Assembly (NCBI RefSeq): GCF_022965805.1
Contig: NC_133105.1
Span: 1,922,001-1,986,000, forward strand
Length of the DNA stretch: 64,000 nt
DNA from: Primulina eburnea
Taxonomy: Eukaryota > Streptophyta > Magnoliopsida > Lamiales > Gesneriaceae
Direction of reading: 5' to 3'
Shown: positions 10,229-21,837 of the stretch, in pieces
How positions within the stretch are numbered: position 1 is the stretch's first letter
Layout of the letters: the number at the start of each line of letters is the position of its first letter
Notes under the pieces: generated by a model
Database searches by the model: none
Told to the model about the DNA's origin: nothing
What the model saw: only the letters and a program-made list of their open reading frames with translations
Program-made: the position numbers and the translations under genes

Positions 10229-13013
10229 CTGCATCATCACACCATTAAACAAATATATTATCAATCAGATTCAACAAAATAAAAATAAAAAACCAAAATT
10301 TGTAAATATATATATATAATTAATACACAAGCTCCTCAGTTGTCCCTTCAACTCCACCTACAGCACTACCACTATACATGGTTGAGCAGTTCGGAAATTG
10401 GAACGATGCGTAAATTGCTAATATCATCATCGGAGCTTCGAATTACGAAACTAAGCAAGGCGTACCAAAATACAAAGCGGAGTATGAACAAGCACATAAG
10501 TTTGAAATTAAACGCACAGAAGCACAGAAGTTTCAACATTTTGCTAGCACCGAATTGCACCATTGGGTTACCACAATTAAATGCATCTCCTACATATATT
10601 TGATGATCAAATACTAATTTTTTTTTACCACGAGGTGTATCTCAACCTGATAATCACATAATCAGCCTTCGCAAATCATATGTAACAAAATCAAACGGCG
10701 CTCAAAAGAAAGAAATCATGGGAAGTAGGCAGCTGTAGCTGAAAAGACAACACTTGAAAGAGGGCCCCCAACCAAACCAGCTGAGTTCAAATTCAAGTTT
10801 AAACTCGATTCGAAGCTTGAATAAAATAATATTTCCATCCGATCTTGGCCAGATATAATCGAGCGCAAGTTCCATCAGGTACAAACTATGCCTCATTTAC
10901 AAATTTAAAGCTCAAAATCCGGGCATGAAAAGTTTTCTTCTTTCGATACCCATTCATGTTCAAATAACTAAATCAAGCAAACAAATACTGCAAATAATCC
11001 ACATAATACAGGGTTTCGGCATCTTCGTGAATGGGTACCTTGTTCTTCCAAAAAAATACAAGCATCAAGAGTACAGTACAGACAAAGAATTTATCGGTGT
11101 TGGGAGAGGAGAATGCGTACAGTTTCTGAAGAGATCTGGGTTCAGATAGAGATGAAAAGCGAGGGCAGAAAAGTCAATAACATAAAATTAGAGGAGCCGG
11201 GACAAAATTGGAAATATATTATATTTTTTTGGATTTTGCCATTGAATACTCTAATGATGGTTATTATATTATTAATACAATTTTCTATTTGTTAAGAATT
11301 GTGCAATATTATTGTTCTTATTATTTATTTTGATATTATTTTTTAGCTATTAAAAAGTGAAGAACATGCATGCAATATTTTGCATATATGTTTGGAATTT
11401 GAAATGAGATGTATCTCATGGTAAATGAAATTTTGAAAGAATGGTTTGTTTATTAATTTATTGTTATTTACTAGCCACGCATTTTGTTGGGATGATGATG
11501 AAAAATAAATACAATTTAAAGTGTTACGACATATACATCAATTCTTAAATTTATCTCTGCTATGAAGAACTTACCTCGTAAAAATCAAACAATTTCAGCT
11601 CATATTTCTGGAAGTCGTCGTATGGTAAAAAAACATACTTCTTTCAAGTGAATTTTACTACATTGTCATATTTATACTTTCAAGTTCAACAACCAAAAGT
11701 AAAATTCAACATGTTTCGTGAATTAAAATAGCATAATATAATAATATAATGATTATAAATATCGATATATCGATATACAATTTATATTGGTTTAGAATTT
11801 AACATTATTATTTTTATTATTTGTAATTATTTTTACATTATATAGTTATTCAGATATTAAAATAAAATATCACAAATCCAAGTTCTTTTATCTACGGTTT
11901 CAAATTTAAAATGTGTTACAGTTAGACTTCATGAATTTTAGATAATAATTTATTATACATGAATAATATATACTCTAGTATTTGAAAAGAACAAAGGATG
12001 AAATATTATATGGTAGATAAAATAATTATTCAAAAACTCACATATTTCATATTATAATAACTTATGAGTTTTAAAATAATTTTATACCTATTACAAAAAA
12101 AAAAATAGTTTTAATGTATATATTAATAACTTAACCAAATAAAATTAATAGTATTGTAATGTATGAAATTGAATTCAAAAACTCCCATATTTCATATTAT
12201 AATAAAGTTTGCTGGCTACAGCATGCATTGGCTCGTGATTTATCCAAATATGTATCAAAGATAATAAACAGGAGGTTCCATCGTTTAAAAAGAAAAAAAA
12301 AACTCACGACCCAAAGTAAATTCACAGTGGGCATCTTGTTTATATGTCCAAGTGGGAATTAAGGCGTACTACTGTGAAACCTGCCCAAATCGTTATCCCC
12401 AAGTTTGCTGATGCGACATCCACGTACAGTTTCATTCACTCGTGAATGGTCTGTTATCTGTATGAACAAACGACATATATATAGTGGAAACAACTTTTAG
12501 ATAATTGATCTTCATGCATGTGCCTCCTCCATCCAAAGTGCTTTCTTTCTGTCCAATCACTGAGAATTGAAAATACAGTCAAACCACATCATGCATGCCG
12601 ACTATGATCATCGATAGTGTAATATCTATCAATGAGTTTGATGATATATAAACGTTTTTTCGGCGGTGATTGTGCCAAAAAGTACTGATATTGTATGAGC
12701 GAAGTAGATGATTTTGACATGAATTTGGCGTAGTCCCAACCACATGGATAATATCTAATAATAATTATTATTATTTACAAAAACGTATATCGATCTAAGT
12801 TTTTTGTACTCTATATAGCATGGCATATTTGACTTTGAGAGTGAAAAAAACATTGTGGGAATTTGGTTTCATAAACTTATTCAACCAGGCTTTTGAGTGA
12901 TAATATGCATATAATGGCTCCATACAACTTCAAGTATAAAAAAGCACACAGGCGCCCATTTCGCACAAATGTTACTTTTGCACGTCTAAATTAATTGTAG
13001 AAATCCTCGAAGC
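10229..13013. other. Intergenic; 5' trehalase exons not found
   Basis: Upstream exons of trehalase (transit/signal region and first catalytic blocks) should lie in the left part on the minus strand, but no block could be recognised. From ~11.3 kb on the sequence is very AT-rich. The last several hundred bases should hold the promoter of the PSY-like gene, where I can point to no specific element. Confidence 0.4.
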
Positions 13014-13264
13014 ATGAAGATTTTTCTTCTCGTATTTCTCCTAATATTGGCATCTTCTTGTGTTTCTTCTTTAGGTTGAGAGAAGTACTCTTTCAAATCT
13101 CATTGGTGCTTTTTGTAATGATTTGAGAACAAAATTTCCGATCCATGATGACTACTAAAAGAACCATGTTTGTTATCTGTTAAACAGGCCAGGAATATGA
13201 ACTCGAAGACAGAGAAGGTTCCCTAATCTTCATCACAAGGTATGTAACATAAACACACACACCT

Positions 13265-13297
<33 letters not shown>

Positions 13298-13520
13298 TCA
13301 TGATATATATTTTTACATAATTAATGCAACAAATATATATATTCCATGCAAGCTTTAGTTTTGTAAGAAGTAATTAATTGTTACTTCACACGCATTACGC
13401 ACGTTCATGGTGGATTTTGTGGGAAGCCAGCAGGTGAAAAGAGAGCTGATTGCAATGTTGGATTACTGTGAAGGGGGGGCAAACACCGCGCACGATCCCG
13501 GCAAAGGCAAGCATTGTTAA
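13014..13520 (+). CDS. PSY-type tyrosine-sulfated peptide precursor (68 aa)
   Basis: Three exons, 13014-13074, 13188-13239 and 13427-13520, have consistent phases and GT-AG borders (donors GTTGAG and GTATGT; acceptors AACAG and GGAAG). The product starts with a typical signal peptide (MKIFLLVFLLILASSCVSS). A short acidic middle (QEYELEDREGSLIF) follows, and it ends LDYCEGGANTAHDPGKGKHC. The core DYxxxxANxxHDP has the same spacing as the PSY1 peptide family. In that family the Asp-Tyr (here Tyr51) is sulfated by TPST, and the processed peptide promotes growth through leucine-rich-repeat receptor kinases. Family membership is inferred from signal peptide, length and core. The two Cys residues in the core and at the C-terminus are unusual. 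All parts fall below common gene-size cut-offs, so the gene is easily missed. Confidence 0.72.
13265..13300. repeat. ATAC/AT microsatellite in intron 2 of the PSY-like gene
   Basis: A run of CATA units followed by TA repeats in the intron. Confidence 0.85.
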
Positions 13521-14581
13521 TACATAACTACTGGTGCTTCAAAAACAAGTAATATATAAATGTGTGTAATGGGAGAAAATATTTAATGGTAATAATAATA
13601 ATAATAATAAAATAGCTAGAGTTGTGGAAACATATCGAGTGTATTTCCATTAATATGGTGTGATATATGCCACAAATTAAATTAATTATCCCAACATGCA
13701 TGATATGCACTTGAATTAATGAAATTCCGAAGGTACAAGAAACAACAAATGCTGCTAACTCAAAAAAAGAAGAAGAGTATTTTGCCTTTGTAGAGGATTC
13801 TAAGGACCGTGAAAAGTTAATTGGAACATTTTTCGTACGTTAATTATGCAGATCATTCATTATGTGAGGTTTACTTTGCATTTCCAAAATGTTGATTAAA
13901 GGGCTTCAAGAGTTGGGGATAACGCTTACATGTAAAACTTGTCTCTATGCATAGCTAACCATCAAACTTTGGCGCGAATCAGTTGTCGTTCTTCGTCTTA
14001 GTATGTGACCCTTTTAGTATGCTATTCGAGTTGAAGTTTAGTTAGTGTTATGATACGTGAAACATATCATGTAGATTTAAGAGACTCGGCGTCGAGCAAG
14101 CTTGTGACTTAAAGTTCATATTCTTTTGAATATTTAAATGGTTCCACCGATCTTTTAGGGTCACCATTTGACTCTTGCCCATGTGCACAGTAAAGTGCAG
14201 TTGTACATGCGTTAACATTACCGGTTTCTTGTTGTAAAATAGCTATTAAACGTTATTGGAGGTAATTTTTAAAGTCGTGTTTTATCTCTATACCAACTGT
14301 AACAAAGAAATAATTATTCTGAAATAACTTTTTTTTAACTACACCTCTATTAAGTCGAGACTTTTTACCCGTGATTGGCAAAAGTTTAGCTCTTCTTTGT
14401 TTACAAGGCATGTTTTTCTGTTGAGTAGTAGTACCAGAGCATACACTGAATAGGCAAACTCCGCCTAGCATAAACAAATGGAATCCCCTCATTTAGCAAT
14501 GTCTCGTCGAGAAGGATACGCCATATATAAATTATATACAACAGCCACTCGTCACAAAGATTATGTAAAGGTACCTAGCTA
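13521..14581. other. Intergenic between PSY-like and fibrillin genes
   Basis: Contains a TAA/ATA trinucleotide run near 13590. The remainder is probably 3' UTR of the PSY-like gene on the left and of the fibrillin gene on the right. No further gene was recognised. Confidence 0.45.
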
Positions 14582-17500
14582 TCAATCTAGAAGTGGGCTC
14601 CCTTCCTTCACTAGAACAAAAAGGCCACCATCTCCACGAGAATTCCGGATATCTTTGTCAAGGTATGTCGTCAGAAGCCATGATTTTGTTTGCCCACCAC
14701 GAATTGGAATCTTAAGCGGAGACTGACCAGAAATAGCTCGTGCTATGCCTGCCACTGAATTTTGAAGTGGATTGAGAAGTTGCTGCACGGATGACAGGTT
14801 TATGTTTTGACCAAAAATGTTTATGTTCTCCGGAAGATCTACGCTGGACTTGATTTCTGGAGGATTAAATGACCCTTCCTTAAATTCAAACTGCAAAACT
14901 TTGCCTGGTGAAAATACATAAAGCCGATTTTTCAATCGCTTCATAATCACACTATTGAGTTACCTAACACACAGTGAACTTTTGACGTATAATACTTGAA
15001 CAAAAGCAGGAAGAGAGCGCTTTCAGATTTAAGTAAAGTGCCAAACTGTTTATCCACATATCAAATCATTTGGGACTTTTGTCAATCACCATCCATTATG
15101 ATACAGATTCAAGAACAAATAACAATTCAAATGTGGCTGTACCAAACAGTTATTTGATAAACCACGTTCTTTTCAAAATGGTGATCCTGTTGTGTCGTGT
15201 AATGGAACACGGTGTAGAGTATTAGAATGTTCTACCTGTATTCTTGATGGGCTTCGGGTTTCAAAGGATGCAGAAGCACTAAAAGACAAAGTAGAAGTAG
15301 GGGTCGACAATGTGGTACTATTCTCTAAGGTAAGGCTACGAGTGTCGATTGATTGACCAATCTTTTCGACTATCACAAACGGAATACTGCCAGCAGCGAG
15401 AAGGGGTAATAGTTCGGAGAACGCTGTGAACCTGGCGCATAACCAAGAAAAAATCATTAGATTTTATCAAACTTGTTAAATCAATCTGCTTCTTTCATAT
15501 TTACTCAGTATTTTTAATTCCTGAAGCACAAGCGCTACGCGCTGAGAAAATATCAATGAAAGAAACATTGCATTTTTTTCATTACTCGGTAAATATTAGA
15601 TTCAAACAAAATTTAAACAGGCTTCATAATCGTTGGAACATATGGAAACAACTAAAAAGGTCATAAAGTAGAGACGGTGATATTTTAAACTTTTTCATTA
15701 GTGGCAATACAGGACATGAACGCACAAGCTACAGGAATTATTAAAAAGGCCCTTATTGCTGAAAAAGGCCTCATGCCAAATTCGTCAAAGTAACGGTACC
15801 CACCTTGTTTAGTATAAAATAAAAACAAGAAACTTCAGCTACAAATAAAATCAGATTAATTAAACCCAAACCACACTAATTATATGTATGTCTATTTTGA
15901 GGCACAGCACAACAGCTCAATGACCATGCATGCTCTGGAACTTCTATGTGGTTTACAAAATATCAAGGAGAAAAATTGATTGATTTTTATTCTATAATAA
16001 TCTGGATGTACTCCAATCTCTTTGGAAAACCACCTCCTTATTCAGCATTTATCCTACATGGAATGAAAAGGTATTGATTACTAGCACAGCATAAAATAGG
16101 AGTCAAAAGAAATACAATTACTTTTTTGCAAACTTCGTATAGTTACATGCAAATGTATTCGATTGTACCGTATCACATTAAGCCTCCATACCAAAATTCT
16201 ACGTTTACACAGCCTTGCTCTCCAGTAAGACAAGTCTATGCCAGCAAATTAAACTCAAGCAGATTGTATAGATAACGTAGTTTATACAACATTTGTATTT
16301 GTAGAGGAAAAATGGATCAGTTCTCACTTTGACTTAGTTGAGTTGGTATACTGAATTTTCTTGAGGAGAAAAGGAAAATTAGGAAATGCATCGCTTTTGA
16401 TCAGTTCAATGTTGCATAAACTATGCTATCTATGCAATGCAAGTTAAAAATTAATCGAAAAGGTGATGAACAAATACAAATTCAAACCTCTAAGATTACT
16501 TTGCACAGTTTTAACACTGCATACAAATAATTAGAAGTTTCAAATTGCTTCTATTTAATTTTCCAAAATAATTATACTTACCAATTATATTAAAACGGTA
16601 CATATTCTAACCCTTTATAATCTGCAACAAGAATAATCAAATCAAAATAAAAATAAAAATTCCATAACCACAACTCAATTAAGTCATAACAGCAATAAAA
16701 TAACTTCGGTCCCAATAGAATGAGAATAGAGAGGTTCTGCTGTATTGCTAAGTAAATGCAGGCTTTCTAAAGATGGCACCTGAAAATACTTCGTCAAGTC
16801 AGAATTCGTGCTTACATAAACCCTGGACTCTAGATATTTCCATACAGCTAGTAAGTATTAAAAAAAGTTATACATGTATTCTAGTATGAGTGATGTAGTC
16901 ATATAGAGAGATGTACATACCATACAATGTATTCCTTCAAAATTACATATCAAATCATGCATCCCTTTTCACTGTAGCTGTGCTTCGCTAGGTCTTCTTC
17001 GTTGTTGAGTGTATATATATAGTAATTTTCCTCAACTTTTTGATAAATACCGCTTAAAAAATAAAAATATCACCACGTTCACTCCTAGAGTCAGTGGCTT
17101 AAGCATTCCCATCGAATTTGAAAAGAAATTTTTTATTAGGAATTAGAACCGCATAATATGGGAAACAATCCACGGATCTCTATTCATTAGTACCATGTTC
17201 ATCGATCATAATCTCATTACATATGCATACTACGTTCACATCTATGTTCACCACCGGGAATCTTCCCATATAGCAATTCAAATAAGCACAAATAAGTGCA
17301 TAAAAGGCAGCATTGAGCCATTGAAGGGATAATAACAATTAACAATGTAAACTTTCACGAAATTCAAAATTGTTAAAGGAATGGCAACTGAAGAGTAACT
17401 CACACTAAAACCCAGTTTCCATCAAGCAACTCCGGGCACTCGACTGGCGATGGATTTGGATTGGCGGTCTCCAACTGTGATACAAGTTCGAGGGTCTCCG

Positions 17501-17940
17501 CCCGAACTTCGGCAGAGGCCCGAAATCCTAAGTCCGACCCGTAAACCGTATCCACCAAAGCTCGCTTCAGCTCCCGAAGCCTCTCTTCTTCCACCACGTT
17601 CCCACCAGCTTCCTCGTTCACAACCGGGTTACACGAGATAACAGCAGAACCACCCCATTCATCATCATCAATCGGGGGATCCGTACCAATGAGTTTAGAC
17701 GTGGGTTCGGGCTAAGGACCCGACTTTTCACCCACTCATCTACAATAGAGGGATTTTCGGGCCCGGAATCTGATGAAATGTGGGGTTTAGAAGATGGATC
17801 GGTGGGGTCATTGAAGGAGAAGTTATACCTGGAGCGCGTGAGAAACTTGGATTTGATCTTTGGTGAGAAGAAAATAGAGCTGGGCCACGATGAATTTGGG
17901 AAATATTTATTGTTAGATTGACTCGTCTCACATACAACAT
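14582..17940 (-). pseudogene. Plastid fibrillin FBN2/PAP3-like, first exon damaged
   Basis: Three exons: ~17900-17404, 15431-15236 and 14890-14582. They give a plastid-lipid-associated protein of the FBN1/FBN2 group: LKRALVDTVYGSDLGFRA, ELLDGNWVLVFTAFSELLP, LLAAGSIPF, IKSSVDLPENINIFGQ, SWLLTTYLDKDIR and GDGGLFVLVKEGSPLLD. Exons 2 and 3 join in frame and are intact. Fibrillins coat plastoglobules and thylakoid margins and influence lipid storage and stress tolerance. In exon 1 the acidic linker (PEPTSKLIGTDPPIDDDEW) and the upstream block (NDPTDPSSKPHISSDSGPEN) lie in different frames, broken between ~17705 and 17720. The upstream frame reaches a stop before any ATG, so the transit-peptide start is not readable. 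It is either a damaged gene or a draft error. The ~2-kb intron 1 (15432-17403) shows nothing recognisable. Confidence 0.75.
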
Positions 17941-18915
17941 TTAATCTTTATCAAAATAAAGTTTATCTTTTTAAATGGCCACTTTAGATAACTCTTGAAG
18001 ATAATAACTAAAATCAAGAGAGAGAGGTTTCAAGTCCATCATGCAAATAAATACGTGAAACAATTTTTGTGATGTATAAGTTATTTTTTAACGATCTAAT
18101 CACGCATATAAATTCACGAAATAATTTCAAAATATAATTTAAATTACATACACGGGTATAAATTATTTCATTCGAAAAGTATATAAGAATTTATTTTAGT
18201 ACCGTGACACAAATGAGGCCGAAACAAATAGGCTTTCGGGCCCATATTGATAGCAACACGAGAATTGTTTCTATTAGTTGTCTAGTACTCTCATACAAAC
18301 TGGGCCATTGAAGAGCTAACCTTTTAAAAATAAATAAATAAATAAAGAAGGCCTGGCCCGGTCCATTATTAATTATTTTTAATTAAAATAAGGGCCGGGG
18401 TTCCCTTTAATTAATTTTGTGCTGCTATCCCCTGCTCCTTTGAGGAGCAGCCGGGGAAACCACGTGTTCATACTTTTTTAACTCATAAATAAATAATCGA
18501 TTTTCAATTTTTCATTCTATTTGTCTTCCACTTTCCCGTTGACCAAACGCCCTTCACCATTTTCGTTCTAGATTTAGCTTCGCTTCTGCAAAATCCACAC
18601 GGAACTGGAGTCCATTCTTCCACGGTGCAAGGAGTAAATTTCCTCCCCCTTCGATCTTCAGCTGGTTCTTTTCGGTCTATTTGTGTTTTGTTCTAACTAG
18701 TCGTAGTTGATATTATTTTTCTTGGTCGATTTTTGGGATGTATGGGGATCGATAATTTGACGGGTTCGAAGGGTTTCTTGGTTTTTAGGTGATAAAATAA
18801 GATCTGGGTTAATTGCTGCGCCTTTGGATTGATTTGATGCACTGTTTCTGGGAAGTAGTAGTTTTTGTTGAAGTAAGAGGTCGAATTTTTATGCGCTTGA
18901 GCTGTCTGAAAAGCT
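17941..18915. other. Divergent intergenic region and IKU1-like leader
   Basis: This lies between the divergent fibrillin and VQ genes. A short hairpin-forming stretch (CTGCTCC TTT GAGGAGCAG) occurs near 18433-18451. The final ~400 bp are C/T-rich, then T/G-rich, as in a plant 5' UTR. The leader of the VQ gene probably begins around 18.5 kb. Confidence 0.45.
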
Positions 18916-19914
18916 ATGGATAATTCCAGCAATCAACAAAATAGCAGGCAGGCTGATCATCTTGGGGTAAACAAGTTTGGTAAAAGCATTAAGAAAAGTC
19001 CGTTGCACCAGCCTAACTTTGCCACCCCTTCCAGGCCGCAGCCTCAGCCCCGTGTCTATAATATTAATAAGAACGATTTTCGAAACATAGTTCAGCAGCT
19101 CACAGGTTCACCATCCCGAGAACCAATCAGGCCTCTACAAAACCAACCTAAACCCCCTAATAACAGGTTACAGAGAGTTCGACCTCCACCTTTGGCGCCA
19201 ACTAGTCGACCTCCTGTTCAAATTCATTATCATTTACGGGACCCGGTAGCACAAGTACAGCCTTCGGCACAACCTCCTAATGCCAACAACTATATGAGAC
19301 CCCCTCCTCCTCATCATCATCACCACTTTGATCGGCAACCTTCACCAACCGCATGGTTGCCCCCAACCCCTACCGATGTTTGGACCAATACTACCGAGTC
19401 TCCTATATCTGCTTACATGCGTTACCTTCAAAATTCTATCATGGACCAGGATCCCCAGCAACCCCAATCTCTGCGTCCACCGTATCCACATCCTAACCCT
19501 GTTGTGCCTCTGCTACCTTCTCCGAGAATTAATGGAGGTCCACACCTTCTTGCATCACCTAGATTGAATGGCCCTACACCGCTTCTTGAATCACCTCGTT
19601 TGAATGGTCCTCCACCAACTTTTCCTTCACCTAGGATGCATGGGACTCCTCCCCCTTTACCCTCTCCAAATTCTCAATTTCTTGTGCCTTCTCCTACTGG
19701 CTTCTGGAATCTGTTGTCACCTCGTTCACCTTATCCTCTTCTTTCTCCAGGCTACCAGTATCTTCCCCCAATTTCACCGGGTTTCTCATTCTCGTCGGCT
19801 AGCCAGTCTGGGATTTTGGGTCCTGGGCCTCCACTACCTCCCTCCCCTGGTTATGGTTTCCCTCTATCACCTTCTGGATTTTTCCCTTTTCCAAGCCCGA
19901 GTTGGAGGGAGTAA
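18916..19914 (+). CDS. IKU1: VQ-motif protein, HAIKU1 (IKU1/VQ14)-like
   Basis: Single-exon frame of 332 residues starting at ATG 18916. The conserved N-terminus (LGVNKFGKSIKKSPLHQPNF) and the VQ motif FRNIVQQLTG (residues 55-64) are diagnostic. The rest is Pro-rich low complexity with repeats of the type PRLNGP and SPGF, as in IKU1. VQ proteins bind group I/IIc WRKY factors in the nucleus. In Arabidopsis IKU1 acts with MINI3 and IKU2 to control endosperm growth and seed size. A His run lies in the middle (HHHHHF). The gene is complete, and no lesion is seen. Paralogy with other long VQ proteins cannot be excluded. Confidence 0.85.
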   Translation: MDNSSNQQNSRQADHLGVNKFGKSIKKSPLHQPNFATPSRPQPQPRVYNINKNDFRNIVQQLTGSPSREPIRPLQNQPKPPNNRLQRVRPPPLAPTSRPPVQIHYHLRDPVAQVQPSAQPPNANNYMRPPPPHHHHHFDRQPSPTAWLPPTPTDVWTNTTESPISAYMRYLQNSIMDQDPQQPQSLRPPYPHPNPVVPLLPSPRINGGPHLLASPRLNGPTPLLESPRLNGPPPTFPSPRMHGTPPPLPSPNSQFLVPSPTGFWNLLSPRSPYPLLSPGYQYLPPISPGFSFSSASQSGILGPGPPLPPSPGYGFPLSPSGFFPFPSPSWRE

Positions 19915-21837
19915 TTTGCTCCAAACATTTAGTACTGACATCAGATTAAATAAATGAGCTATGTGATGCCGCTATATTTCTTGATGCTGATTCGAATTCT
20001 TCCGCTGATACTCTGTTGATAATGCAAGGCAAATGGGATGCAAGTTACCCTTCTTGTAGTATACAGCCTTGGTTCTTTGCCATTTTGTTGTTTGTGTATA
20101 CTGCCATGTTTGGCATTTGTATTATTTTACAGCTGTAGTTTGTCTATTTCGTCGACAGGTTTTAATTTAGGCAATGAGATGAGATGAAGAGCGCACAACT
20201 GGTTCTTTTACTTGGATAGATCTTTAGCATGTAGCATGTAGGATAATAGAAGTTTCAAATTCTTGCAGGCTTTCTGATGTAGATTGAACCTTGTCGTTCT
20301 CATCAATGCTGTTTTGCGCTTTAGCACCTGTTCAGTTATTAATGTAACATGTCTTTTTTTGTAAGTTGTGAATTCTTGCTCCTTGTAGTGATATTATGTT
20401 TGATGGGCATTACAGTGCTGTGTAGCAACAAATAATGACTGCATTTGAATAGTGATGCTGATTGCTTGCTATTTTCCCAATATTTACACAGTTAAATTTT
20501 CAACTACTTCTGGAGTTTGGAGCTTTATTTTTATATCTTTTCCTCAATTCTTGAGATGGGATTGAACATTTCCTTCTCTTGTTTGTGTATGAATGTGGTT
20601 GGTATTTTCTCTTCTTCCGCGCTGGCATTATTGACTATTTCGCTCTATTCTTTCCACCACGCGTTTGGCTTTCTGCTCAGTCGCTCATTGCCCATAGGTA
20701 TTACTAGAAAGTCTGTATGTATGGTATTGATATTATTCATGTTAAAGTCCTAAGAGAATTTTTAAAAAAGTACGCATAAGCAGAACCAAGAAGTTAACAT
20801 GTTATAATAATAAATGTAATTTTTGGAATTAAGACAGACACACGGGAATTGGACAACTGGAGATGTTAATAAATGTAATCTTAGGAATTGAGACAGTCAA
20901 ACACGAGGGAATGGGACAGCTGGAGATGTTAATATACAGATACGTCATACAAACAGAAGATGATGTGTGAGAGAGATAGAAATGCTTATTATAAATGTTT
21001 ATTTTCGTTCATATAATAATAATGAGTCCAGGCATAACGTGACGTAAGTGGCAGAGTCAAGTTTTTATTTTTATCTGGATTAAAATTTTGTAAATTATGA
21101 ATGAGCTCATATTGATAAATGGAGTCACAAAACTTACGGAAAATAAAACAAAATTTAATGTATAAAATATATCGGAAAAAACAGGTAACGGAGCAACACA
21201 TGGCTCCGCCCGTGGGTAGCATAGTTTGTAAATCAAATCCCTGCATTTTATGTGAAATTACGAGGAATGATTTTTATAATTTATGAGGTACGAGAATACG
21301 ATACCAACTTGAAGAACTCGATCAGACCAAATAGCAGCATAACCATTGGTGTAAGCTAAAAATATAGTGTTGGTAAAATAAATAATTAAGGCGGCCTAAA
21401 AATAGCGATAAATACAGAGTAAAATTTGAGAATTGCAACCATTTTCTTGGTGTTTTTACAAATAAAAATAAAAATTGGAAGAACCTTCGGAAGCCGAATT
21501 AAAATATTTCAAATTTCTTGTTTTTATGTATAAAATTAAATTAAAGTACTTGGAAATTAATTATGTGTAAAAAAATATTTTTTAAAGCATGATACTTCTT
21601 TATCTTTTTATCTCCATTGGCGACTAGTCCAAATTCCCACGATTATGAGACAAAAGAAATGATGACATGGATAGGCCCACGCAGTTACCTATTTTCATTT
21701 CTCAAGCTTTTCTTGGGAGAGCGAGAACTTGAATTTCACGGGTAGAATAAGTCAGCGTGAGTTGAGTGTAAGCCCAAAGCCCAACTTTTTTTCTGTACTA
21801 TAGTTGAGTTGGCCTGCTTGGAGTGTACGCAGCGGCT
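19915..21837. other. 3' UTR of the VQ gene and promoter of the deacetylase gene
   Basis: The first ~550 bp have the T-rich look of a 3' UTR. A 60-bp tandem duplication lies at 20809-20935. The last 250 bp lead into the acetylornithine deacetylase start. No extra gene was recognised. Confidence 0.5.
20809..20935. repeat. Tandem duplication, ~60-bp unit, two copies
   Basis: Two diverged copies of AATAAATGTAATYTTWGGAA (Y = C/T, W = A/T), followed by GACAGWC and ACTGGAGATGTTAAT-type sequence. Confidence 0.8.

Noticed and set aside
14253..14492. 79-codon minus-strand frame with a signal-peptide-like start
   Set aside because: It sits in the 3' flank of the fibrillin gene with a composition of chance origin and no conserved motif.
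21823..21837. Five-codon extension of the deacetylase frame
   Set aside because: It begins with GTG, not ATG, and the first ATG is 21838.
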